A program made the position numbers and the translations under genes. A DNA stretch of 32,500 nucleotides, from positions 396,934 through 429,433 of the forward strand of contig BFEA01000636.1 of NCBI GenBank assembly GCA_003427395.1, given 5' to 3'. The notes beneath the pieces were generated by a model. The model saw nothing but the letters and a program-made list of their open reading frames with translations, did no database searches and was not told the DNA's origin. Source of the DNA: Chara braunii (Eukaryota > Streptophyta > Charophyceae > Charales > Characeae). Numbering within the stretch: position 1 is the stretch's first letter; every line of letters begins with the position of its first letter. Below are positions 20,346 to 28,345 of this stretch, in pieces.

Positions 20346-20760
20346 CTAGAAGGTAGTAGGTGCGTTGGTGAGGCCAAATGGCATCACTGTAAACTCATAG
20401 TGGTCGAAGCGCGATCGAAACGTTGTCTTCAGCTGGTCCGCTGCAGCAACGCGGATCGGATGGTAACCGCTACGAAGGTCAAGCTTCATAAAGAAGCGGT
20501 TGCCTGCTAGGCGGTCGAACAACTCATCGGAACGAGGCATGGGGTAGCTGTTCTTAACCGTCAAGCGGCTGACACCACGATAGTCAATGCAGAGACGGAG
20601 AGTTTCATCCGCTTTGCGAGCAAAGAGGGCGGGTGCACCCCACAGGGAGTTGCCGGGTTTAATTAAACACAGTCTAAGGAGCTCCTCAAGCTGACGCTTG
20701 AGTTCAGTGGCTTTGGGGATCGATAGTCTGTAGGGTGCCTAGTGGTGAACACGATAGTCA
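20346..20760 (-). pseudogene. Ty3 reverse transcriptase, fingers and palm start
   Basis: The minus strand encodes [18 protein letters not shown] and LCIDYRG, then [31 protein letters not shown] with the first catalytic Asp, and [17 protein letters not shown]-like sequence (here [17 protein letters not shown]). A TAG at 20346-20348 separates it from the YLDD part at 20339, so the RT is broken by a nonsense codon at that point. Confidence 0.85.
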
Positions 20761-21335
20761 GGCACAAGCTGGATGGAGTGCTCGACATCGCGCATCGGTG
20801 AGATGCCAGCATACGAGAACGACGATGGAAAAACGTCGTGGTACTCTCGAATGAGGTCGCGAACTTCGAGTTCCAGGTCGGTCGTATAGCGTGCGAGTTC
20901 CTCAGCATCAGCGTCAGTGCGTGACGGAGGGGTGGACTCAATGGACGGTGGAGGGAGGAAAGTAGAGATAAAAGTCATGGAGATAGAAGGAGGATTTGGC
21001 TCCAGAGAGATGAGTTCGGCGTCTGGACAGGGTGGATCATAGTGCAATAGATCCGTAACGTTCACCGTATAGAAGGTGACGTCGTCATGTCGGATGAAGT
21101 GGGCGAGCTGTCGAGGTGAGGTGACAGTGATAATAGAAGATGGTGTGGGCGCGGGAGGCTCTGGGGGAGGAGGATTGGGGCGTGGTGTCGTAGTGGTACC
21201 TATGAAAGGTACTCGATACGTCTGTCCACACTTCGTTCTGAGAACGAGAGTGTTGGTCGTCCAATAAACCTCGGTGCTACGAAACCTATGCGACCACGAA
21301 GTACGGAGAATGAAGTCGTACCCCGTCTCCATCAC
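20739..21335 (-). pseudogene. Ty3 linker between protease and RT
   Basis: A 198-codon minus-strand frame begins MMETGYDFILRTSW, resembling the GMDWL-like end of Ty3 protease, and continues through a proline-rich part to LEVRDLIREYHDVFPSSF, the usual lead-in to RT. It ends in a stop at 20739; the RT then continues in another frame. Confidence 0.7.
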
Positions 21336-21425
21336 ATGGAAACGTGCAGAGGAGTGGTGACGACGAGGCGCCCGGGGACAATCGGTCGGCTCCAGAGTGA
21401 GAAAGAAAAGGAGGTCTGTGACAGT

Positions 21426-21644
21426 CTAATCGAAGAAGCGCTGGGTCTTGTCATCCCGTAGGGTGACGGAGATGGGAGTTGGAAACTCTGTCGTGGATAA
21501 GCGGGCTTCTTTCACCACACGTGGGTGAATGAAGTCACCTTGAGAACCGGAATCCCACAGCGCTGAGTACACCTTCGTGGAGGTCCCCAGTCGTACTAGA
21601 ATAATCAGAGAGGATATTGAGAAGGCGACGCAGTGCAACGACAT
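21426..21644 (-). pseudogene. Ty3 aspartic protease active-site region
   Basis: The minus strand reads ALWDSGSQGDFIHPRVVKE, matching the retroviral-type protease active site D-S/T-G followed by a hydrophobic flap-side strand. The protease would cut the element's polyprotein. A stop at 21426 separates it from the MMETGYDF segment. Confidence 0.75.
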
Positions 21645-21950
21645 GAAGGGTGAGTCGCTCCTGACGAGCCTGGACCATGCTCAAGTCCAGAAGGGAGGAC
21701 ACAACGTCCTCGCGAGTCGCAAGTTGCTCGCTGCAACGGGCTGAGCGAATGGCTTGACGCATCGGTAGTCGCAAAAAGGTAGGAGGGGAGATGGTGGTTT
21801 GCGGAGGCAAAGGCGGTACTGCGAATGAGGGCTGAGTACACTCTTTCGGGTCCTGCGATACCTCAACTACAGTAGGGAGAGGGGAAAACCGCGACGGAGA
21901 TGTCGGAAAGCGGACTACAGAGGAGGGTGCAGGTGTACACTGCACCGTGG

Positions 21951-22709
21951 TTAGGAGGCGTCGCGGGGACGCGAGGCGGCGGAAGGGGACCGAGCGCGAC
22001 ACTGACGAGCGAGCTCAACGTAGTGGCGGTCGAGGGCGGNAGTGTAAGGGCACCGCGAGGAGGTATGACCGCCCTGGCGGCAGCGCAAACACCCACGCCG
22101 ATCCAAAATGGTCGCGCGCTCCTCAGCGGAAAGGACACGGCGAGGCGGAACAAAGCCTTGAGGGAGGTCCTGCTGAGGGACCTCGGGGGGCGACGCGCCA
22201 GTGTGACCAGAGCGGCTGCGTGCCCAGGAAAGGGTGGAAAGGGCGAGCTGAAGGCGCTCGGCTATAGGGAGGGTAGAGTCCTCCAGGTAGTAGTGGACGG
22301 CCCCGCAGAGGTCGAGGTCCTCGTCATGGTCACCCTCAGGTGACAGCGGGGCAACAGCGTCCTGCTCACCATACTCGAGCGAGTTGAAGTGGCGTAAGAA
22401 GTGACGGCCCTTTTGTGCGGAACGATGAGGACGACCATGGAAAGAGGAACGACGCTCGAAAGTGTCGTGAGACGAGGAGGGAGCGTAATCAGTACGTTGA
22501 GGCAGTGAGGAGGAAGTGGGTTGAAGACGATGCGAAGTCATACCGCCATAACTCGTACTCAAGGGGAAGGTTGGCCAAGAAACGATCGATGAGGGCAACC
22601 TCGGGGAGGAACGCCACATCACAAATGAGGCAGACGTCCTGAAAGACCTGGATGTGGCGGTCAAGGCCAGCAGCGCTACCAAAGTCGGACCAGCGTGTAC
22701 TGACAACAC
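21951..22709 (-). pseudogene. Ty3 gag, capsid end and nucleocapsid zinc knuckle
   Basis: The zinc knuckle CLRCRQGGHTSSRC (C-x2-C-x4-H-x4-C) lies near 22060 on the minus strand. Upstream, the capsid-like segment is spread over two frames: DAFERVVSTRWSDFG and FLANLPLEYELWRYDF in the frame at 22728-22489. A frameshift therefore lies between capsid and knuckle. Gag forms the particle that packages the RNA. The N at 22040 is in the knuckle-flanking part. Confidence 0.75.
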
Positions 22710-22982
22710 GCTCGAAGGCGTCAGTCACATCGTGTCAGGCTCCGAAGCAATCCTCGAGGAACACCTGAAAATCCATGAAGGTCGAGGTTCGACCCTCACG
22801 AAGGGAGCGAGTGTAGAAATTCTCATAGGCGTCAAAAGGACCGTCACGCAAGTGTGTTGAGAGGTGAGTCACCACGCAAGCGTGTGAAGAGGTGAGTCAC
22901 CCACGTGTCTGGTGGGACGCCCATGAGCTAGAGCGTGAGGGTGGCAGACTGCAGCCATTGAGACACGAGTATCCCTGTACCA

Positions 22983-23942
22983 TCATACAAGGCAATATCC
23001 ATCAAGCGGACGAGTGGTGCACCACCGTTTTGGTGGCGGAGCAGAGGTCTGCGCTATGGTTGAGTAAGTCGGTGCAGGTCCTGGAGGAGGGGGCGCAACT
23101 GACTGTACGCCCGGGCCAAATGGGGAAGCGGTGGGGCCAATAACAGCAGGCTGCGAGGGAGCTGCGGTAGAAAAGGTCGCAGCAGCCGAGGGAGTAGGAA
23201 GGAGGTAGGATGGGGGTGGAGGGGGTGCAGGGCGAAGGAAGCGAGCCTGTATGGAAGGAAGAGTAGAGGAGGAAGGGGGTGTGCCCGAAGGCGCGGCCAC
23301 CTGTGATGGTAGGGGTGGTTGCAGGCGTAAGAGTGCGAGGTGGGCCCGGATCTGAGCAAGCTCGGTCTTAAGACGGCGGACATAGATCGAGCGAGGAGTA
23401 GGAGGAGGAGGAGTGGGAGAAGTACACGCACGAGCGGCGCAGGGCACCTCATAAGGGGGAGAGCCAGGTAGCGCTGTGGTCGTGCGAAGGGGAGAGATAA
23501 GCGGGGCACCTGGAAAAGTTGAGACTACGGCAGCGGGTTGTGATCCCGTGGTCGTAGTGACCTCAATCTGGGCGGGTACGCCCGTAGAGTGAGGGAGGGC
23601 CTGGCGCGTTGCGGCCATCGCGCTAGGGGCGTGGACGATCACCAAGATGGTTGGGTCGGGGGCAGCGGAGGAGGAAACTCCACCGTGGCCACCATGTCGG
23701 AGAACGGGGGATCCACACTTGGAACCAGGAGAAGAGAGAGAGTTGGGAGAGGAGGGACAGACAACGTCTTGGAGTTGCCGCATACCAGCCGCAAGAGTCG
23801 CCACCCGCGCTTGTAGAGGCGCAAGGGTCGCCTGTTGCGCTTGGATGGGCACGAGGAGGGAGGTGAGGAGGGTGTGCAGATCCCCCTGGGGCTGATGACC
23901 CTGGTCCGCCGACACGGGTATGGAGCCCGGTGCCGAGGTCAT
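22983..23942 (-). pseudogene. Ty3 gag N-terminal region
   Basis: The first in-frame ATG is at 23942. The product starts MTSAPGSIPVSADQ, has a heptad-like stretch (LLVPIQAQQATLAPLQARVA) that may be a short coiled coil, then a long proline/alanine-rich, low-complexity part. It stops at 22983, before the capsid, so a frameshift or stop separates the parts. The frame is also open upstream to 24251, but without an ATG. Confidence 0.6.
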
Positions 23943-24165
23943 CGCCGCGTCGGCGGCTTGTGATACGCCGTCGGCCTTGGGGAGGTGACGGGCCGGACTG
24001 AAGGGGGCCAGAGGAGGTCCGCGTGAACGGAGGGCGCAGGGGGGGCTCTTCGGTAGCAAGCGACGGGCGGCGCTAGTGAGTCGAGCGCAGACGCCTGCAA
24101 AGGGGGAAGGGTGATTTGGGTCCAGGGTGCCCCGAATGGAAAGGGGAAGTAGTGGGGTTAGGAGA

Positions 24166-24235
24166 ACCCTAAACCTTAGAAAAACCCTAAAAAACCCTAA
24201 GAGAACCCTAACCGGAGTTTGGGTGGTTAGGGTAG
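24166..24235. repeat. Degenerate telomere-like CCCTAAA runs
   Basis: Five CCCTAA-type words (CCCTAAACC, CCCTAAAAAA, CCCTAAGAG, CCCTAACC, then GGTTAGGGTAGGG on the other strand sense) lie within 70 bp, next to the presumed 5' leader of the Ty3 element. They may be telo-box promoter motifs of the element or a scrap of TTTAGGG repeat. They are too few and irregular for a true telomere array. Confidence 0.6.
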
Positions 24236-24299
24236 GGTACAGGTGACCCAATCAAGAAAAGAAAATAGCAACCATGGAGGGGAGGGGGAAATAAAAACA

Positions 24300-24540
24300 A
24301 ATAACAGTGAAATTTCAAGAGAAAAACAAAAATAAATAAATAAATAAATAATATATTAAAAAAAAAAAGTGAGGAAAGATAATATTTATTTATTTATTTA
24401 TTTTATTTTATTTTTTGGAATTTTCGGCATCACTTCCCCTCCGTCGAGGAGCAGATAAGAAGTAAAAGAGTGAAAAAAAAATTATGGACGGATCAAAATT
24501 TTTTGGCAACACTTCGCCTTCGTTGAGGAGCAAGAGTGCA
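24300..24540. repeat. AT-rich simple repeats and a ~79-bp spaced duplication
   Basis: AAATAAATAAATAAAT-type repeats at about 24325-24355 are followed by their reverse complement type (TTTATTTATTTATTT) at about 24382-24410, so a hairpin is possible. A segment ggcatcacttcccctccgtcgaggagca (24426) recurs in variant form as ggcaacacttcgccttcgttgaggagca (24505). Confidence 0.6.
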
Positions 24541-24649
24541 TCGCCGAGAAAAAAAGAGAAGAACAATACTATGTACACCAAGATAAGCAAGGAAGAACAT
24601 TGCATATAAAAGAGAGCAAGCAATCAACTAAGTACACCAATATGGAGCA

Positions 24650-25245
24650 AGGGGGAAGGACTAAGAAACTACTTCACACAAGAGCAAGGTCTACCTAACT
24701 AATGCACAAGAGTCTGTGAAGAGTAGAGGGAAAAGGGATAAAGGAAGAAAGAAACAAAATAGAGAGGTTGAGGGAAAAAAGAAAAGGGGATGGTGGAGAA
24801 AGATCAAGAAGCAAAGAGAAAAGAGGATAAAAGAAAGAAAATAAATGAATAAAATAGAATAAAATAGTGGGTGGTGGGAGAGGAGAAGAGGAAGAGGGGA
24901 GGGAAAGAAGAGATGGAGAGAGAGAAGAAAATGAGAAAAGAAGTAAGGTAGAGAAAGGGAAGAAAGGAAAGTGGTAAAGTATGTGGGGGACCGGAGTTGG
25001 GAGAGGAAGAGTGGTGGAAAAAAAGGTGGGGGAAAGAAGAAAAAGAAGGAGAAATAGACAATGGAAGGTGGGAGGGGAAGGGAGAAGGGGTCAAGGAGTG
25101 AAATGAGAGGGAGAGAAGGAGAAGGTTGAGAAAGGTGGGGAGAGGGTATGATTAGTGAGAGTGATTATAGGGAAGTGAGTGAGATGAGAGAGAAGAGGTA
25201 GCGAAAGTGGATTAGTAGAGAGAGGGGAAAGGGAGGTGATACCTA
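24650..25245. repeat. Purine-rich tract, about 600 bp
   Basis: The plus strand is overwhelmingly A and G, dominated by GGAAG, GAGAAG, GGGAAA and AAAGAA words. Frames on the minus strand through it are Ser/Pro/Phe/Leu-rich only because of composition. It may be part of an LTR or leader of the neighbouring Ty3 element. Confidence 0.65.
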
Positions 25246-25710
25246 GCCCTTGGTGTCTCCAAGGGCACAAGGTATACCAAGACCAGGAGGGTCTTGGCCT
25301 TCGTTGCAGCAAGCCAGCTGGAGGAGAGAGGGGACTGAGATCTTGATCAGCCCTGGCAGCAGTACTGCAGATCCAGGGTGTGTTGTGTGAGCAAACCCTC
25401 ACCACTGTAGAGCAGCCCCCGAATCAGGGGGGCTTCAAGCCACGAAGAGGACTGGCCACCTGGCCAGCACGCCGGTATCACCGCCCCTATGCCCACCACG
25501 TCACAACCGTCGGGGTTGCTAACTCGTCCTACCCCCTGCTCGACCCGACCTTCGAACCCGTCAAACGTGGCTGGCGGGAGGGGTGGAATCGCCGCCCCAA
25601 GCCTCGACTACTTCCTTCAAACCTCCGAAGCCCGAAAACCGCCCCCGAAACTGATCCTACCCCCGTCGACACTTGGACATCGACACCATCGCATTGGCGG
25701 GGGGGGCGCA
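25246..25710. other. Possible 5' LTR or leader sequence, unassigned
   Basis: Small inverted repeats are visible (ccttggtgtctccaagg at about 25249; ccaagaccaggagggtcttgg at about 25278). The plus-strand frame from 25380 has no ATG start and runs through a SINE, so I do not call a gene. Confidence 0.35.
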
Positions 25711-25719
25711 TGCGCCACT

Positions 25720-25891
25720 TGGCGCAGTGGTTATCACAATGCCCCTTACCGTCTTTCCCCACCGCTTGGCCGAGTTCAAACCCCGCCCGCTGCAAAAAGC
25801 GAGATTCCCTTCACGCAAATTTTCCGTTGCCAAAATCCCCCAGTCGCCGCCAGTGGGACCAGCATGGATCTTGTAAAAAAAAAAAAAAAAA
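25720..25891 (+). mobile_element. tRNA-headed SINE, copy with 17-A tail
   Basis: An A-box TGGCGCAGTGG (25720-25730) and a B-box GAGTTCAAACC (25772-25782) are spaced as in a tRNA gene with a long variable arm. The body runs to ggatcttgt, followed by 17 A (25875-25891). Internal A and B boxes would drive RNA polymerase III transcription. No target duplication was found, and the true 5' end may be a few bases upstream of 25720. Confidence 0.65.
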
Positions 25892-25894
25892 CAG

Positions 25895-26110
25895 GGCTTC
25901 GGCCCTTTTCGCCACGCAGACAAACAAAATCGTCTGCGCAATAATGACAGTCGGTCGCCTTTGCACCTGCCAGATGCTCCGCAGCGCTCGTAATGATGGC
26001 GGATGGATCTTTTAGAGTATTTTCTTGAACGGGAAAGTATAGCGCCGTCCGCTATCGGACAGCGGGATCACGAGGGTGGGTGGGTGGGATCAAGGATCGA
26101 TCTCGCTCCG
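25895..26110. other. Intergenic DNA, nothing recognised
   Basis: No repeat or coding frame recognised. Confidence 0.4.
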
Positions 26111-26112
26111 AT

Positions 26113-26409
26113 ACAAAATGTGGCGGAACCACCAGGTGTGGTGCTCCGCCTGAGATAGAGATGGAGATGGAGGATGAGAGTGGAGCAAGATGACACAGCG
26201 CAACTCCCACGCCAGACTCCAACGCACGTACTCCAAACTGTGCGAATGCAGAATGATCCGAAATATAGACTCTGGCTGGGGTATACCCCAGCGGACTGAC
26301 TGAACTGCAATGGACTGGCTGGTACCGACAGAGGTACCGGCCTGGAATGGACTACCCCGAATACAACACAGGCCTGTGAGAATAGGCCAAGGGGCTGGTC
26401 TCACAGGCC
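26113..26409. repeat. Cluster of three inverted repeats
   Basis: In order: an imperfect hairpin GGCGGAACCAC / GTGGTGCTCCGCC (26113-26141); a perfect 18-bp palindrome GCTGGGGTATACCCCAGC (26275-26292); and a perfect 11-bp stem GGCCTGTGAGA / TCTCACAGGCC (26371-26381 and 26399-26409, 17-nt loop). Minus-strand frames across it lack family resemblance. It may be a structured element or a miniature transposon fragment. Confidence 0.65.
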
Positions 26410-26715
26410 AACCAGAGGTCCGCTACATATTCTGAGCAGAGGTCTTTAGCCTCAACCCTAACAACATCTTAGCTCTTCCATCTGATCAAATGTATTACCT
26501 CAAACACACCCTCCGTACGTCAAACGGCTCCCCCCCGCCCTTTGTACGTGTAACTATACGATGCACGAAACCCAATTTCCGGACAAGTTCGACCACAAAG
26601 CGTTCACACTTCCAAAAGAGGCCCACATGGCATCATCCCAGAAAAAATGATCTCGTCTCCGCTTCCCAAGCTGGCGTACGCTGAGAGAAGGTTAACAACA
26701 GTCGTATTTTTCATC
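26410..26715. other. Intergenic DNA, nothing recognised
   Basis: No repeat or coding frame recognised between the palindrome cluster and the array at 26720. Confidence 0.4.
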
Positions 26716-26719
26716 ACCA

Positions 26720-27125
26720 CTTCAAGACACCCTTCACCACTTCAGGATGCAGCCTACCTAGACAGGTGGTTTTCAGGGTCTTCGGACCTTTCACCACTCC
26801 AAGAGCATTCAAGATTTTCAGACTCCCCGTTTTCAGGGTCTTCGGACCTTTCACCACTTCAAGACCATTCAGGATTTTCAGACTGCCCAAAACTCTCACT
26901 TCACTTCAGAATGCAGCCTGCCTAAATAGGTGGTTTTCAAGGTCTTCGGACCTTTCACCACTTCAGGACCATTCAGGATTTTCATCCTGCCCAAAACTCT
27001 CTCTTCACCACTTCAGGATGGAGCTTGCCTAAACAGGTGGTTTGCAGGATCTTCGGACCTTTCACCACTTCAGGACCATTTGGGATTTTCAGACTGCCCA
27101 AAACTCTCACTTCAGAATTTTCATT
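26720..27125. repeat. ~105-bp tandem repeat, each unit carrying a GGTC-TTCG-GACC hairpin
   Basis: The word ggtcttcggacctttcaccac recurs (written in parts: ggtcttcggacc at 26777, 26837 and 26941; ggatcttcggacc at 27047). Spacings are 60, 104 and about 106 bp. Units also share accacttcaggaccattc, gattttcagactgcc and caaaactctcacttca. GGTC and GACC pair around TTCG, giving a C(UUCG)G tetraloop if transcribed; the third copy extends to AAGGTC/GACCTT, and the fourth has a mismatch. Plus-strand frames through the array are repeat translations, not a gene. Confidence 0.8.
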
Positions 27126-27229
27126 CCTGAATTTTCAGCTACCCGTTAACCGCTTGTGCGTACGCCATATCCTCCCAGTTGTCAGAAAGGAGAGCTGACA
27201 GCTAACGCCCCGCCCGCCGGCATATGGCA

Positions 27230-27640
27230 GATTATAAGTCAATCCAGCGGCCTAGCTCAATCGGTAAGGCTCGCAAGTGGCATTCAGGAGGTCATGGGTT
27301 CAATCCCCATTGGCCTCATGCCTTCCTGGGCTTACTTGGCACCCGCTACCCAAGAGATAGACCACTGGATCCCCCGATCGGCATCAAGCTGAGTTTGCCA
27401 TGTTCGTAGGGGAGGGGCCTGAGGGCAGGCACGGGGGATTGGTCAGCTTTATCCCTGGTGCTACCGGCCGTCCCCTGGGCGGTATCTTGCAGGCTCGAGG
27501 GGCCGTAAAAACACGGCTCTGGTATGCTACGGGTTTCCCCGTATGCCTATAGGTAGGAGTAGTGGTAGGTAGGTAGTGTGAGGAAAAATTGAGAGGAGTA
27601 TAGTTTCAAAAAAAAAAAAGAAAAAAAGATTATAAGTCAA
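27230..27640 (+). mobile_element. Full-length tRNA-headed SINE with perfect 13-bp target duplication
   Basis: GATTATAAGTCAA occurs at 27230-27242 and again at 27628-27640, directly outside the element. The element (27243-27627, 385 bp) has a tRNA-like head, an unrelated body, and an A-rich tail (about 27608-27627, with one G). This structure defines a LINE-mobilised SINE. A diverged copy of its 3' end lies at 27741-27795. The flanks also hold two copies of a taacgccccgcc-cgc-atggc segment (about 27203 and 27652), so it landed between older repeats. Confidence 0.88.
27247..27317 (+). repeat. tRNA-like SINE head with A and B boxes
   Basis: Acceptor-like GCGGCCT (27247) and TGGCCTC (27311-27317) pair at five of seven positions. 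The A box TAGCTCAATCGG is at 27253-27264 and the B box GGTTCAATCCC at 27297-27307. The T stem ATGGG / CCCAT is perfect. The anticodon arm is not well formed, so this is a SINE promoter rather than a working tRNA. Confidence 0.8.
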
Positions 27641-27740
27641 CAGTTTCTTTTCTAACGCCCCGCCCCCCGCAGATGGCGGATGATCCCCGTACGACTATAT
27701 ATATATATAATTTTTTTATTTTTTTTTTTGAAGACTATAA

Positions 27741-27800
27741 TTAGGAGTAGTGGTAGGTAGGTAGTTTGAGGTGAAATTGATAGAAGAATGTAGCTTACTT
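27741..27800 (+). mobile_element. 3' fragment of the same SINE family
   Basis: ggagtagtggtaggtaggtag followed by gaggtgaaattgatagaagaatgtag matches the SINE end at about 27556-27604 with substitutions. (Long word given in parts: ggagtagtgg, taggtaggtag.) The head and body are missing, and a T-rich stretch precedes it. Confidence 0.65.
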
Positions 27801-28011
27801 CGGGAGAGAAAAAAAGACAACATTTTCTTTTCAATATCAGCGTTTCTGAAAATGAATTGCGGATTTTCGACGTGCCGCACGAGTGTCGCGAGGATGCCCC
27901 ACACCTGACACACTAATCCAAATACATGGCTAGTGCAACCTCTGAGAGCTAGGCTATACAGGGGACCCCTGCAAGCATAGCTATCTACCTCTCGCCTGTT
28001 TATGAAGGTTA
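27801..28011. other. Downstream flank of the secreted-protein gene, nothing recognised
   Basis: No coding frame or repeat. On the minus strand this would be 3' flank or untranslated region of the gene ending at 28088; no clear AATAAA signal was identified. Confidence 0.4.
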
Positions 28012-28131
28012 CCCTGTTCTTTGCTTTTCATTTTGTTTCCATTTCTTTGACGCCAGAGTTGTCCACGTTGTCCCTGTTCTTTGTTTTTCATTTTGTTTCC
28101 ATTTCTTTGACCCCAGAGTTGTCCACGTTGC
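28012..28131. repeat. 60-bp tandem duplication overlapping the predicted last exon
   Basis: ccctgttctttg begins copies at 28012 and 28072, and each runs through ttgtttccatttctttgac to gtccacgttg, with only a few differences. The predicted stop codon of the minus-strand gene lies in the right-hand copy (28088-28090); the same TGA recurs in the left copy. Confidence 0.9.
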
Positions 28132-28294
28132 CATCGCGCGAGCAGAACGGATACGCAATGTGGAATTGGATGTCCATTGCAAACCTGCAAGAGACGCGTG
28201 GTGTGCAGGTACGTGTCCGCGTGTGTGTGTGTTCGTGAGAGAGGCGGACATCCGAGTAACGAAAATGACATCTCGTTCAGCTTCTCTCGTTTCG

Positions 28295-28345
<51 letters not shown>

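Larger units (their letters stand above)
18545..23942 (-). mobile_element. Decayed Ty3-type LTR retrotransposon, internal region
   Basis: On the minus strand, reading from high to low coordinates, the order is gag with zinc knuckle, aspartic protease, reverse transcriptase, RNase H, then integrase zinc finger and the start of the core. This gag-PR-RT-RH-IN order defines the Ty3 (gypsy) superfamily. Several stops and frameshifts interrupt it, and a 178-bp duplication breaks RNase H. The element stops inside integrase at about 18545, where LINE sequence begins. No LTR pair, primer-binding site or polypurine tract was confirmed; 24260-25420 may contain a 5' LTR but no second copy is available for comparison. 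Confidence 0.85.

Noticed and set aside
24166-24235. True telomere end
   Set aside because: Only a few irregular words, with ordinary sequence on both sides.
24804-25094. Ser/Pro/Phe-rich minus-strand frame
   Set aside because: A pure composition effect of the purine tract.
24260-25420. Defined 5' LTR of the Ty3 element
   Set aside because: No second LTR, no clear primer-binding site and no boundary could be shown; kept only as a possibility.
25380-26015. 211-codon plus-strand frame
   Set aside because: It has no ATG at its start, crosses the SINE and its A tail, and shows no family resemblance.
27247-27317. Working tRNA gene
   Set aside because: The anticodon arm does not fold, and the sequence is followed directly by a SINE body, A tail and target duplication.
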